A stretch of 64,000 bases of DNA from Planctomycetota bacterium (GCA_013152475.1 JAADGH010000108.1:1-64000), one strand, 5' to 3'; shown: positions 7,373 to 15,865, numbered from the stretch's first letter. Numbers and translations are program-made. Notes: generated from the sequence alone by a model not told the origin.

Positions 7373-8801
7373 CCCCCTTGGCCTGCTCCCGGAACTCATC
7401 GGCATCGAGTCCATGCCGATTCAGCTTCTCGCGCAGGTTTGCGCGGTGCATGCCGGCGGCCTCGGACGCCCTGCTTACATTTCCCCCAAAGGCCGCCAGC
7501 AGGCCCCTGAAGTAGTCCGCCTCCACTCTGGCGAGCTCGCTGTCCTTGAACTCCTTGTAGGTGAGTATGCCCTCGTTCTCCGGCCCGGCATCCCTGACGC
7601 CGAGGAGCTTCATGACCTCCTGCGCCCGGACGTCATCGCCCGTCGCAGCGGCATAAAGCGCGGCGGCGAGGTTCTGCAGCTCGCGCACGTTCCCCGGCCA
7701 GGGGTGGGCCATAAGCACGTTTCTCGCCTCCGGGGTCAGCTTCAGCGGCTTGCGCCCGGCAGGGCAGTAGCGCTTCAGGAAATGCTCGGCCAGGCCGATC
7801 ACATCCGCCCCGCGCTGGTGAAGCGGAGGGAGAGTAATCCCAAACCCGCGAATCCGATAAAATAAATCGCTGCGAAACTCGCTGGCATCCACCTGCTCCT
7901 GGAGCGACCGGTTCGTCGCGGCGATCACGCGGACGTCCGCGTAGCGCGGCTTGGTGTCGCCGACGCGGAGTATCTCGCCGCTGTCGAGGACCCGGAGGAG
8001 CTTGGGCTGCAGCTCCAAAGGCATCTCGCCGATCTCATCCAGGAAGAGCGTCCCGTTGTCGGCGGCTTCGATCAGGCCCGTCTTGTCGGTCCGCGCATCG
8101 GTGAAGGCCCCCTTGGCATGCCCGAAGAGCTCCGACTCGATCAGCATGGGCGACACGGCCGCACAGTTCACCGCGATGAAGGGGCCCTTCTCCCGTCGGC
8201 TGCACGCATGAATCCCCCGCGCCACAAGCTCCTTGCCCGTCCCCGATTCCCCCTCGATCAGGACAGGCACGTCAAGCGGCCCCACTCGGCGCATCTCGTC
8301 GGTCACCTGACGAATCTTCTCCGAGTTGCCCACGATGCCGAAGGGATTTTCCGCCATGACCCGGTGCAGCGATTCATTCTCGCGACGGAGCTCGGCCATC
8401 TTCCATGCGCCCATGATGGTATAGAAGAGCTGGGGAATCGAGATCGGCTTGACCAACATGTACGAGATGCCCAGGTTCAGCAGGCGGTCCACCACACCCT
8501 CCCCGGGGAAGGCCGTCATGACGATGATCTCGACGCTGGCCCAGCGCGACCGGATCTGCTCGACCACGCTATACCCGTCCATCTCGGGCATCTGCAGGTC
8601 GGTAACGACAATATCAAAGGAGTTTTTCGATAACTGCATCATCCCCGCAGATGCGCTTTCCACGACCTCGACCGAGGTGACGAGGGGGTGGAGGGCCTGT
8701 CGGCAGAAGGCCCGAACGCCCTCGTCGTCGTCGATGATGAGGACCTTCGCGTCAAGTTTTCGGGATTTCAGAGTCTTCGGCTTGGATTTGTCCTCTGCCA
8801 T
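7368..8801 (-). CDS. NtrC-family sigma-54 response regulator
   Basis: 477 residues: receiver (DDDEG, VVTDLQMPEMDG, VKPI), AAA+ sigma-54 activation domain with Walker A GESGTGKE and Walker B GTLFLDEIGEM, and a C-terminal Fis-type helix-turn-helix (VSRASEAAGMHRANLREKL). The sigma-54 contact loop reads GAFTDA instead of the usual GAFTGA. The ATG at 8801 follows GAGGG. It is the first gene of the minus-strand run and likely drives the sigma-54 promoters at 7115-7129 and 12380-12395 (inference). Confidence 0.93.
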   Translation of the reverse strand: MAEDKSKPKTLKSRKLDAKVLIIDDDEGVRAFCRQALHPLVTSVEVVESASAGMMQLSKNSFDIVVTDLQMPEMDGYSVVEQIRSRWASVEIIVMTAFPGEGVVDRLLNLGISYMLVKPISIPQLFYTIMGAWKMAELRRENESLHRVMAENPFGIVGNSEKIRQVTDEMRRVGPLDVPVLIEGESGTGKELVARGIHACSRREKGPFIAVNCAAVSPMLIESELFGHAKGAFTDARTDKTGLIEAADNGTLFLDEIGEMPLELQPKLLRVLDSGEILRVGDTKPRYADVRVIAATNRSLQEQVDASEFRSDLFYRIRGFGITLPPLHQRGADVIGLAEHFLKRYCPAGRKPLKLTPEARNVLMAHPWPGNVRELQNLAAALYAAATGDDVRAQEVMKLLGVRDAGPENEGILTYKEFKDSELARVEADYFRGLLAAFGGNVSRASEAAGMHRANLREKLNRHGLDADEFREQAKGA

Positions 8802-9381
8802 TTGTCCCTCACACACTAAACCTTCGGGAATGAAGTCGATGGATCGAGCAAGGTCCCCTTTGCTGCCCCCATCAATATACCGCAGTTCAAGATGCTTGTG
8901 CCAGAAAATATTTCGTTTTTTGTTGTTGACACAACCCAGGCCACCCCGTAGACTTATTCTACAAGTGCTTTTGTGAGGCAGCCGTGCACGCGATAGTCGT
9001 TCGGGGGGCTTCCAACGTTGGGGAGGAAGTCATGTGATGGCGGGGGCCATTCTGCGACAGAAGTCGTGCTTTTCAAAACGAGGGACGTATGGGGGTGCGT
9101 TCAGTCTCTACCCACAGCGCCAGCGCAGGCATCTTTTCCTCCCTGGACATGCATTCGTCCATACACTCATCTCAACCGTGGCGGCGCATTGCATCCTGGA
9201 CGCTCGCCGGCATAGGGATGGGTCCGTCGCAAGCCCGTTAGTGAACCGAAACTGAACCCTGACTCTCTCCTGGAGGGCGAGTTGTGACGGGATACAACTT
9301 CCCGGGAGAATGGGCGAAACTGCCACGATTGTCTGAGGCGTTTTCGGAGGCCCGTGGCGTCATAACGGGAGGACGTGAGCC
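8802..9381. other. divergent intergenic region with a long leader before kaiB
   Basis: About 580 bases between the sigma-54 activator (minus) and the KaiB-like gene (plus). A plus-strand sigma-70-like promoter is at 8926-8954. The following ~420 bases before the KaiB start contain no convincing coding sequence, RNA fold or terminator that I could support. Confidence 0.6.
8926..8954 (+). promoter_or_regulatory. sigma-70-like promoter toward kaiB and the hybrid kinase
   Basis: TTGACA (8926-8931), 17-bp spacer, TAGACT (8949-8954). The predicted start near 8961 leaves a leader of about 420 bases before the KaiB ATG. Confidence 0.6.
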
Positions 9382-9690
9382 ATGTATCATTTCAGGCTGT
9401 ATGTGGTTGGACAGCACCCGCGTTCGGTCGAAGCCTCAGCGCAGATCAGGAGGCTGTTGGATAAACGTCTCAAGAACAACTATGCCCTCGAGGTCGTAGA
9501 CCTTCTCAAACGGCCCCAGATGGGGCGGGATGACCGCATTCTGGCGACACCCACGTTGATCAAGCTGTCGCCGCCGCCCGTCCGCCGAGTGGTCGGGGAC
9601 TTCAGGAACACCGAGAACCTGCCGCATCTGTTGGGGTTGACGAGTGAAGACGGGAATAGCGGCAAAACACAGCAGCACACGTCTTGGTAG
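9382..9690 (+). CDS. kaiB: KaiB-like protein
   Basis: 102 residues aligning along its length with the clock protein KaiB: LYVVGQHPRSVEA, then YALEVVDLLKRPQ, then ILATPTLIKLSPPPVRRVVGD. The last is the near-invariant KaiB core with the PPP turn. KaiB is a thioredoxin-like fold-switching protein that binds KaiC in cyanobacteria; homologues outside cyanobacteria often accompany histidine kinases. No kaiC or kaiA is in this window. GGAGG lies nine bases upstream of the ATG. The hybrid kinase gene starts 77 bases downstream, so the two are probably co-transcribed. The cellular role here is unknown. Confidence 0.92.
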   Translation: MYHFRLYVVGQHPRSVEASAQIRRLLDKRLKNNYALEVVDLLKRPQMGRDDRILATPTLIKLSPPPVRRVVGDFRNTENLPHLLGLTSEDGNSGKTQQHTSW

Positions 9691-9767
9691 GCGCATCGTG
9701 GCTGGATGACCGCCTCCTATAAGGCGCAGGGTCCCGGAGGGAAAACCCGGGAAGAACCGGAAACAAG

Positions 9768-12179
9768 ATGGCGCAGAGCTCAAAAAAGACAACCAGCGAC
9801 CCTGTTACTGAGGTGGAACGCCAACTCCAGAATCAGCTCCGGGGACTGCTCGACCTGACAGATCACCTTACGCAAGCCCAGTCCTTCGACGGCCTCTGCC
9901 GCCAAGCCGTGGAGCTCGGCCGGGAGCGATTGGGCTTCGACCGCATGGGGATATGGTTCTTTGACCGGACGGACCCTGACTACATCCGCGGCTCGTTCGG
10001 AACGGACAAGGAGGGCCGCACTCGAGATGAAAGGGACTGGCGCCGCCATCTGCCGGGGATATTCGAATCGCTGAAGAAAACCGGCGGGAACGAAGCCGTC
10101 CTGCAAGAAGGCCCCTTCTGTGATGCGGGGATCGAGATGGCAGACAAAGGAGAACGGGTCATAGCGCCGATTGCAGACGGAGAGAATATCATCGGGCTGC
10201 TGAGCGCGGACAATCTGATGTCCCGGCGCCGGATGACACAGCAGGACAGGGAAGCGCTGACGCTCTTTGCCTCGATCCTGGGCCACCTGTTCTCTCGCCA
10301 GGAAGCAGAGGACGCGCGGCAGACCAGCGAGGCCAATCTGCGCTACATCATCGAGCAGAATGCGGATGCGATGGTCATTCTGGACAGAGAGGGTGTGGTG
10401 CGCTTCGCAAACCCGGCGGCCGAAGCGATCACGGGAACCCCGGCCGACAAGCTCATAGGCGGGACGTTCGGCCTGCCGGGAAGACCCGAGGAACGCGTCG
10501 AGATAGACATCTTCCGTCCAGGCGGCAAGCCGGTCGTCGCAGAGATGCGGATGGTCGAGGTGGAGTGGGAAGGCGAACCGGCCTACCTCGCTTCCCTCCG
10601 CGATGTCACCGACCGAAAGGAGGCCGAAAAACAACTTTCCGAATCCGAAAACAGATACCGCACCCTCTTCGAGGACTCCCCCGAGGCGATCAGCCTGACC
10701 CGGCAGGGAAAAATCATCGACGTGAACCCGGCATGGCTGCGACTGCACGGCTACCAGCGCAAGAACGAAGTCATCGGCATGGACGTGCTCGATGTCATTC
10801 ACCCCGATGACCGCCACATCCTGGAAAAACGCCGCACCATGCCACGCGAGGAACTGGACAAGGGCTACGAGATCCGGGACGTCCGAACCGGCGGCCAAGT
10901 CGTAAACGTCCAGGTCTATTCCAGGACCGTGGCGCTCGGCGGCGAGTCGGTCATTGTCACCACGCTGCACGACGTGACCGAACGGAAACAAGCGGAGGAG
11001 CAGCGACGCCAGCTCCAGGCCCAGCTTCTGCAGGCGCAGAAAATGGAGGCAGTCGGACGGTTGGCGGGCGGCGTCGCGCACGACTTCAACAACCTGCTCA
11101 CCACCATCCAGGGATTCGCCGAGTTGGGCCTGTGGGACGCCGATGAGTCCAACCCCCTCTATGACAACATCAAACACATTCACGGCGCCACGCTCCGCGC
11201 CGCGAATCTCGTACGGCAGCTCCTCCTCTTCAGTCGCAAACAGCCCACGGACTTCGCCCCCCTCAACGTGAACGCCACGATCAGTGACCTGCTGAAGATG
11301 CTCAACCGCATCATCGGGGAGGATGTGACCGTCCTCACGGAGTTTGACGATGGCCCCTTGATCATCGAAGGAGACGCAGGCAATATCGAGCAGGTCGTCA
11401 TGAACCTGGCCCTGAACGCCCGAGACGCCATGCCCAACGGGGGTACGTTGACCATACAAACGTGCCCGGCCACAGTAACGGAGCAGGACGTTGCGCAAAC
11501 CCCCGAGGCCCAGGCAGGGCGATTCGTCTGCATCCGTGTAGGCGACACCGGTGCGGGGATGGACGAGGAGGTCATGGCGCGAATCTTCGAGCCCTTCTTC
11601 ACCACGAAGGGCGTCGGCAAAGGAACGGGGTTGGGCCTCTCGGTGGTCTACGGCATCGTGAAGGACCATGGTGGGTGGACACGCGTTCAGAGTCAACCCG
11701 GCCGCGGCTCCACGTTCGAGATCTATCTGCCCATCGCAGAGGATACCTCCGGCGCGGGGAATTCCGAAACGGAACACTCCGAGATGCCCAAGGGCAAAGG
11801 AGAGCGGATTCTGGTGGTCGAAGACGAGGAGAACGTGCGACTCGTGGCGGCGCAGGCGCTCTCGCAATACGGCTACGACGTAGTCCCCGTGTCCAGCGCG
11901 CGGCAGGCGTTGCAAGTCTTTCAAAAACTGGATGGGGAGATCGATTTGCTGTTCAGCGATGTGGTCCTGCCCGATGAGGACGGGATATGGCTGATCGACG
12001 AACTGCGCTCCAGGAAGCCCGATCTGGGCGTACTCCTGGCCAGCGGCTATAGCGATGACAAGTCGCAGTGGCCCGTCATCCGTCGCCGGGGGTTCCACTT
12101 TATCAACAAGCCCTACAAGGTCTCGGACCTGCTCAACGCGGCGCAAGAGGCCATCCGGACGCCTCGCAAAGAGACCTGA
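9768..12179 (+). CDS. hybrid histidine kinase GAF-PAS-PAS-HisKA-HATPase-REC
   Basis: 803 residues, no membrane segment. GAF about 25-180, PAS 190-285, PAS 295-405, HisKA with His438 in GGVAHDFNNLL, HATPase with NLALNARDAMP, GDTGAGM and GKGTGLGL, and a C-terminal receiver (about 678-800) with VVEDEE, Asp in LLFSDVVLPDEDG and Lys in NKPY. The second PAS is closely similar to the second PAS of the kinase at 5376-7004 (both with SPEAIS, DVNPAWL, HPDDR, KGYEIRD). Downstream of kaiB, probably the same transcript. Confidence 0.93.
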   Translation: MAQSSKKTTSDPVTEVERQLQNQLRGLLDLTDHLTQAQSFDGLCRQAVELGRERLGFDRMGIWFFDRTDPDYIRGSFGTDKEGRTRDERDWRRHLPGIFESLKKTGGNEAVLQEGPFCDAGIEMADKGERVIAPIADGENIIGLLSADNLMSRRRMTQQDREALTLFASILGHLFSRQEAEDARQTSEANLRYIIEQNADAMVILDREGVVRFANPAAEAITGTPADKLIGGTFGLPGRPEERVEIDIFRPGGKPVVAEMRMVEVEWEGEPAYLASLRDVTDRKEAEKQLSESENRYRTLFEDSPEAISLTRQGKIIDVNPAWLRLHGYQRKNEVIGMDVLDVIHPDDRHILEKRRTMPREELDKGYEIRDVRTGGQVVNVQVYSRTVALGGESVIVTTLHDVTERKQAEEQRRQLQAQLLQAQKMEAVGRLAGGVAHDFNNLLTTIQGFAELGLWDADESNPLYDNIKHIHGATLRAANLVRQLLLFSRKQPTDFAPLNVNATISDLLKMLNRIIGEDVTVLTEFDDGPLIIEGDAGNIEQVVMNLALNARDAMPNGGTLTIQTCPATVTEQDVAQTPEAQAGRFVCIRVGDTGAGMDEEVMARIFEPFFTTKGVGKGTGLGLSVVYGIVKDHGGWTRVQSQPGRGSTFEIYLPIAEDTSGAGNSETEHSEMPKGKGERILVVEDEENVRLVAAQALSQYGYDVVPVSSARQALQVFQKLDGEIDLLFSDVVLPDEDGIWLIDELRSRKPDLGVLLASGYSDDKSQWPVIRRRGFHFINKPYKVSDLLNAAQEAIRTPRKET

Positions 12180-12379
12180 ACCCCAATCCCTAAGGGTCGC
12201 TCGCGCTGGAGCAAAAAAACCCCGCTTCCTGGGGCCCTCTGACTCCATACCATCCACCTGACAGACCTTCCCGGCTGCGGATCGCAGAATCCCATTTGCC
12301 GGTCTGGGGCATCTACAACGGCCTCAGGGCATCTCTCATCCGGCTCGGACCGCGCCCGAAAAAGACCCTCCGAACCCTC

Positions 12380-12395
12380 TGGCACGATGCTTGCG
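12380..12395 (+). promoter_or_regulatory. sigma-54 promoter of the transglutaminase-like lipoprotein gene
   Basis: TGGCAC-GATGC-TTGC gives GG and GC dinucleotides exactly 10 bases apart, close to consensus. The predicted start near 12406 is about 70 bases before the ATG at 12477. Confidence 0.8.
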
Positions 12396-12407
12396 AGATA
12401 GCCCCCC

Positions 12408-12437
12408 GTCATGGATGACCATCCCGTCATGGATGAC
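12408..12437 (+). promoter_or_regulatory. tandem palindromes, possible operator
   Basis: GTCATGGATGAC occurs at 12408-12419 and 12426-12437, an 18-bp period. Each copy is itself a palindrome (GTCAT/ATGAC). They lie just downstream of the predicted sigma-54 start site, where a dimeric repressor could bind. Function is inferred from position only. Confidence 0.4.
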
Positions 12438-12476
12438 CACTTAAGGATGAGGCCACGAAGCCCGGGAGGGTGTGGT

Positions 12477-12941
12477 ATGCAGCGCAAGATGCAAATTCTT
12501 TTTGCCATTTTCGTGGTGACGACAGGATGTCAAGAAGTCCGCTACCAAGCGGTACCTGCATACCACACCCCCTACGATTCCGAATGGAACCGAGTCAAGC
12601 GATGTTTAGCCGAAACCGCCAAACTCGACTACTACCGGGCGCCCCGGACCAGTGTGGTCTGGCAGTTGCCCACCACGACCGAGCAGACCGGCCGGGGCGA
12701 TTGCACGGCACTCGCGACGGTGCTGTATCATCGCCTGCTGAAGAGCAATGTAAAAGACGGCCGGATCGTCTTTGGATACTACGACGGTCTGTGGCACGCG
12801 TGGGTCAACTGGCGGGGGTATATCCTCGACCCAACCATGTCCCCATACCCAATCAAAAAAGACTGGGGCGGCTATCAACCGTGCTGGGGCTACGACATGG
12901 CGGGGAAATACCGCTATGTGGCAACGGAGGTACCCAGCTGA
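12477..12941 (+). CDS. transglutaminase-like putative lipoprotein
   Basis: 154 residues. The N-terminus MQRKMQILFAIFVVTTGCQ resembles a lipoprotein signal with Cys near residue 18, although the -3 residue is atypical. The body shows a transglutaminase/papain-like triad: Cys in GRGDCTALA, His in LWHAWVNW and Asp in YILDPTM, in the usual order and spacing. Such domains act as cysteine proteases, peptidases or crosslinking enzymes in the envelope; the substrate is unknown. GGGAGG precedes the ATG. Expression probably depends on sigma-54. Confidence 0.75.
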   Translation: MQRKMQILFAIFVVTTGCQEVRYQAVPAYHTPYDSEWNRVKRCLAETAKLDYYRAPRTSVVWQLPTTTEQTGRGDCTALATVLYHRLLKSNVKDGRIVFGYYDGLWHAWVNWRGYILDPTMSPYPIKKDWGGYQPCWGYDMAGKYRYVATEVPS

Positions 12942-13048
12942 TCCAAACCGCATGAGGGACATACAGTATCCGCCCGAAGCACGCAAGGGAAACGTAACCA
13001 TCTCGCCACGTGTAGCGATGGGAATTTGATCCCTCAAAAGCGGACGAC

Positions 13049-13068
13049 ATTCCCGCGTACGCGGGAAT
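13049..13068. repeat. palindrome ATTCCCGCGTACGCGGGAAT (REP-like)
   Basis: Perfect 20-bp palindrome. A longer copy (26 bp) is at 41780-41805 and a diverged one at 15629-15654. Similar ATTCCCGC...GCGGGAAT elements are common extragenic repeats in many bacteria. Confidence 0.75.
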
Positions 13069-13375
13069 CGCAAGGGAACAAATCACCGGCCATTACACTT
13101 GGCGAAAGGGTTGCCAAAAATTTTGGGCGGTTCCCTATGAAAGCGTGCCCCCACCCTCGCCTTTCAGGACGCTGAAGGGGAGAGGCAACCGCCCATTCCT
13201 TATTGATCCACCTCCCATCCCGCCGGCGAAGAATCTACCGAGGTATCCCAAGCAGCAGGGCGACGACGCCTGGCCCCTTCCGGACGCGAAGCCCGATGGG
13301 AGGCGGCGCGGATCGAATGCGTGAAGCAGGGACGGGATTGGAAGATCGCCACGATCGAGTAGGCCGTCGCGGCCC

Positions 13376-13404
13376 TTGAATCGAAGGCATGATGTCGATA
13401 GACT
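13376..13404 (+). promoter_or_regulatory. sigma-70-like promoter of the oxidoreductase at 13451
   Basis: TTGAAT, 17 bp, TAGACT. The predicted start near 13411 leaves about 40 bases before the ATG. Confidence 0.55.
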
Positions 13405-13450
13405 GTTCCGAACCACCGGAAGGGATGTCCAACTCAGAAAGGAAGAAGAA

Positions 13451-14449
13451 ATGGTTCGTGTCGCAATCGTCGGCTGTTCCAACCTGGGTCGCATGCACGC
13501 CAAGAACTACCTGCAACTCCCTGATGCCGAGGTCGTCGCCTACTGCGATCTCCTCGATGAACCCCGGGCGATCATGAAAAAAGAGGTCTTCGATCCGGCG
13601 GGCGTCGAGCCACAGGCCTTCGATGACTTCGACAGGATGGTCAAGGACGTGCAGCCCGATGCCGTCAGCCTCGTCCTGCCCCACTCGCTCCACTACCCCT
13701 TCTGCATGAAGTGCCTCAACGCCGGATTGCATGTCCTCTGCGAGAAACCACTCGTAACGGAAACCGGCCACGCCGTCGATCTCCTGGCCAAGGCGAAGGA
13801 GACGAAACGCATTCTCGAAATTTCGTTCCAGAGCGTTTACACGGCCAACTTCCAGTACATGCGCGACGCGATCCGGAAGGGCGACGCGGGCGACATCGTT
13901 TATGTCCACGGCCATCAATACCAAGGCTGGCTGACGAACCTGGCCAAGAAGCCGGAGAAAAAGTGGCGTCTCAAGAAAGACATCTCCGGCGGCGGGCAGC
14001 TCTACGACAGCGGCAGTCACCTCCTTAACGGGATGCTCTGGGCCACGGGCCTGAAGCCGGCGCGCGTCTATGCCGAGATCGACAACCGCACGGAGGAGGT
14101 GGACGTCTGCTCATCACTGAGCATCCGCTTCGACAACGGCGCGGTGGGCAGCATTGCCATCAGCGGCGAGACGTGGCAGCCCGGCATGGTGAGCCGGCTC
14201 ATCATCACGGGCACAAAGCTGGAGTTCACCCTACATCACAGCGGCCAGGACCTGAAGGTCTACGGCCCGACGGGCGAGGTGACACCGGAGGTCCCCGAGA
14301 ACCGGACCCCGCAGGCGAATTTCGTGAATGCGATCCTCGGCAAGGAGGAGCCGCTCTGTCCCGTGGAGTACGGCCTCACCCTCGCCAAGTTCATGGACGC
14401 GGTCTACGAATCGGCGGACCAGCAGAAGCCGGTCGATATTCCCGTATGA
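13451..14449 (+). CDS. Gfo/Idh/MocA family oxidoreductase
   Basis: 332 residues. The N-terminal Rossmann fold begins VRVAIVGCSNLGRMHAKNY, a GxxxxG NAD(P)-binding motif. The family signature LHVLCEKPLV (Lys of the EKP motif) follows, and the C-terminal sheet domain contains GGGQLYDSGSHLLN with the usual D-x-G-x-H. The family oxidises or reduces sugars and inositols; the substrate cannot be told. The ATG at 13451 has GGAAGAAG upstream. The next gene starts 31 bases downstream, so they are likely one operon. No signal peptide, so cytoplasmic. Confidence 0.9.
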   Translation: MVRVAIVGCSNLGRMHAKNYLQLPDAEVVAYCDLLDEPRAIMKKEVFDPAGVEPQAFDDFDRMVKDVQPDAVSLVLPHSLHYPFCMKCLNAGLHVLCEKPLVTETGHAVDLLAKAKETKRILEISFQSVYTANFQYMRDAIRKGDAGDIVYVHGHQYQGWLTNLAKKPEKKWRLKKDISGGGQLYDSGSHLLNGMLWATGLKPARVYAEIDNRTEEVDVCSSLSIRFDNGAVGSIAISGETWQPGMVSRLIITGTKLEFTLHHSGQDLKVYGPTGEVTPEVPENRTPQANFVNAILGKEEPLCPVEYGLTLAKFMDAVYESADQQKPVDIPV

Positions 14450-14480
14450 TTTGTCACCCTGAGGCCATTGGAAGTTTGCC

Positions 14481-15539
14481 ATGGAAAAAAACGAACGTGT
14501 GACGAACCTTCTCAAGGCAATGCTCTTTGACAAGCCGGACTGGATCCCCTGTACCGTCTCCTGTCTGCCGGCGGCGCGGGCGAAGCACAAGGACGCCCTC
14601 GACGAAATCTTCCTCCAGCACCCCAAGCTCTTCCCCCACTTCAAGCCGGGAACCTGGAAGGAACAGAAGCTCGACCGCCACTACCAGGCCGGCCGCTGGA
14701 CCGACGCCTGGGGCATCGTGTGGGACAACTGCGAGGAAGGCATGGCGGCGATCCCCGTCGAGGCCGAGGCCCCGCTGCAGGATTGGACGGCCTTCGACAG
14801 CTACACCCCGCCCGACCCCCGGCAAGTGGACGATCGCGGCGACCCCGTGGACTGGGAGGCGCGCGCCGCAAGCTGCACCCGGGCGACGGAGAACGGCGGC
14901 CTGGCCACCGGCGGATTCATCCACGGTTTCATGTTCATGCGCCTCTTCTACCTGCGCGGGTTCAGCAACTTCATGATCGACGTGGCCACGCACGACCCCC
15001 GCCTCGACCAACTCGTCAAGATGGTCCTGGACCACAACCTCGCCCTCGTGGACAAGTGGCTCGAGTGCGGCATCGAGATGCTGTCGGGCGGCGATGACAT
15101 GGGCATGCAGGACGCCCTGCCCATCAGCCCGGCCGACTGGCGCCGCTATCTGAAGCCCTGCTTTGCGGCCATCTACGGCCGCTGCCGAGAGCGAGGGGTG
15201 CACGTCTACCTCCACTCCGACGGACATATTGTGGAGATCATCCCGGACCTGGTCGAGTGCGGCGTCACGGTCATCAACCCGCAGATACGCGCCAACACGC
15301 TGGAGGGTCTCGTGAACGTGGCCAAGGGGAACGTCTGCATCAATCTCGACCTGGACCGCCAGTTCTTCCCCTTTGCAACGCCGGGCGAGATCAAGGCGCA
15401 CGTCCGCGAGTGTCGCGATGCGCTCTACTCCCCCGACGGCGGGCTGATGCTGAATGCCGAGTGCGCACCCGACGTGCCTCTGGAAAATATCAAGGCCATC
15501 TGTGAGGCGCTGGAGGAGGTCGGCGGCGGCCCGAGGTAA
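14481..15539 (+). CDS. uroporphyrinogen decarboxylase-like (URO-D superfamily) protein
   Basis: 352 residues with a URO-D-like TIM barrel. The late barrel motif HVYLHSDGHIVEIIPDLVECGVTVINPQI corresponds to the HSDG...IPDLIE.G.D.LNP block of the family. The N-terminal arginines typical of haem-pathway HemE are not seen, so a role in haem synthesis is unlikely. In this branch, relatives are probable methyltransferases or catabolic enzymes. It follows a sugar-type oxidoreductase. Another family member is at 18647 and a fragment at 15692. Confidence 0.85.
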   Translation: MEKNERVTNLLKAMLFDKPDWIPCTVSCLPAARAKHKDALDEIFLQHPKLFPHFKPGTWKEQKLDRHYQAGRWTDAWGIVWDNCEEGMAAIPVEAEAPLQDWTAFDSYTPPDPRQVDDRGDPVDWEARAASCTRATENGGLATGGFIHGFMFMRLFYLRGFSNFMIDVATHDPRLDQLVKMVLDHNLALVDKWLECGIEMLSGGDDMGMQDALPISPADWRRYLKPCFAAIYGRCRERGVHVYLHSDGHIVEIIPDLVECGVTVINPQIRANTLEGLVNVAKGNVCINLDLDRQFFPFATPGEIKAHVRECRDALYSPDGGLMLNAECAPDVPLENIKAICEALEEVGGGPR

Positions 15540-15628
15540 GGAAGAGAATATCTCACGCAAAGAGTCAAGGGCGCAGTGGCGCAGAATACAGGAGACAGAA
15601 GTCAGGAGAAGTCAAAGACCAGGGCATT

Positions 15629-15654
15629 GTCATCCCTGCGCAAGCGGGAATCCA
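15629..15654. repeat. diverged REP-like palindrome
   Basis: GTCATCCCTGCGCAAGCGGG followed by AATCCA is a variant of the palindrome at 13049 and 41780. Confidence 0.55.
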
Positions 15655-15691
15655 CTCCTCGACATTTTGACCTTTCGCCCTTTCGCCCCTT

Positions 15692-15865
15692 CGACTCTCC
15701 TGCGGTGCGGTGTCGGAGTTCATCCCTTTTCTTATCGAGATGGGTGTGGACGCGCTGAATCCCGTGCAGGTGAGCGCCAGCGGCATGCCCCCCCGCGACC
15801 GGGTGCGCGAGTCTTTCGATGGGGCGATCTGTGCCAGAACCTACGACGCCTTCTTCTCTTCCTGA
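15692..15865 (+). pseudogene. fragment of a URO-D family gene
   Basis: The frame reads LSCGAVSEFIPFLIEMGVDA then LNPVQVSASGM. This matches the conserved HSCG...IPDLIE.GVD.LNPVQ.SA.GM block of URO-D-like proteins and starts and ends abruptly. There is no start codon or upstream domain; the upstream 150 bases are repeat sequence. The frame closes at 15865, overlapping the convergent tatB-like gene. It is a remnant of a third family member. Confidence 0.65.

Larger units (their letters stand above)
12942..13450. other. intergenic region with palindrome and promoter
   Basis: About 510 bases. It holds the perfect 20-bp palindrome at 13049-13068 and the promoter at 13376-13404. A short plus-strand frame ending in CVKQGRDWKIATIE and a TAG near 13360 may be the tail of a lost gene; I could not identify it. 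Nothing else is supported. Confidence 0.5.

Noticed and set aside
8884-8907. TGGCAC on the minus strand upstream of the NtrC-type gene as a sigma-54 site
   Set aside because: The dinucleotide ten bases after GG is TT, not GC (TGGCACAAGCATCTTGAAC), so the -12 element is absent.
12200-12225. CCCC-AGGAAGC-GGGG-TTTTTTT on the minus strand as a terminator
   Set aside because: Stem only 4 bp and no minus-strand gene ends there.
9780-12257. Very long open frame on the minus strand opposite the hybrid kinase
   Set aside because: Antisense shadow of a GC-rich gene: no domain is recognisable, composition is His/Arg/Gly-rich, and the plus-strand product is a textbook kinase.
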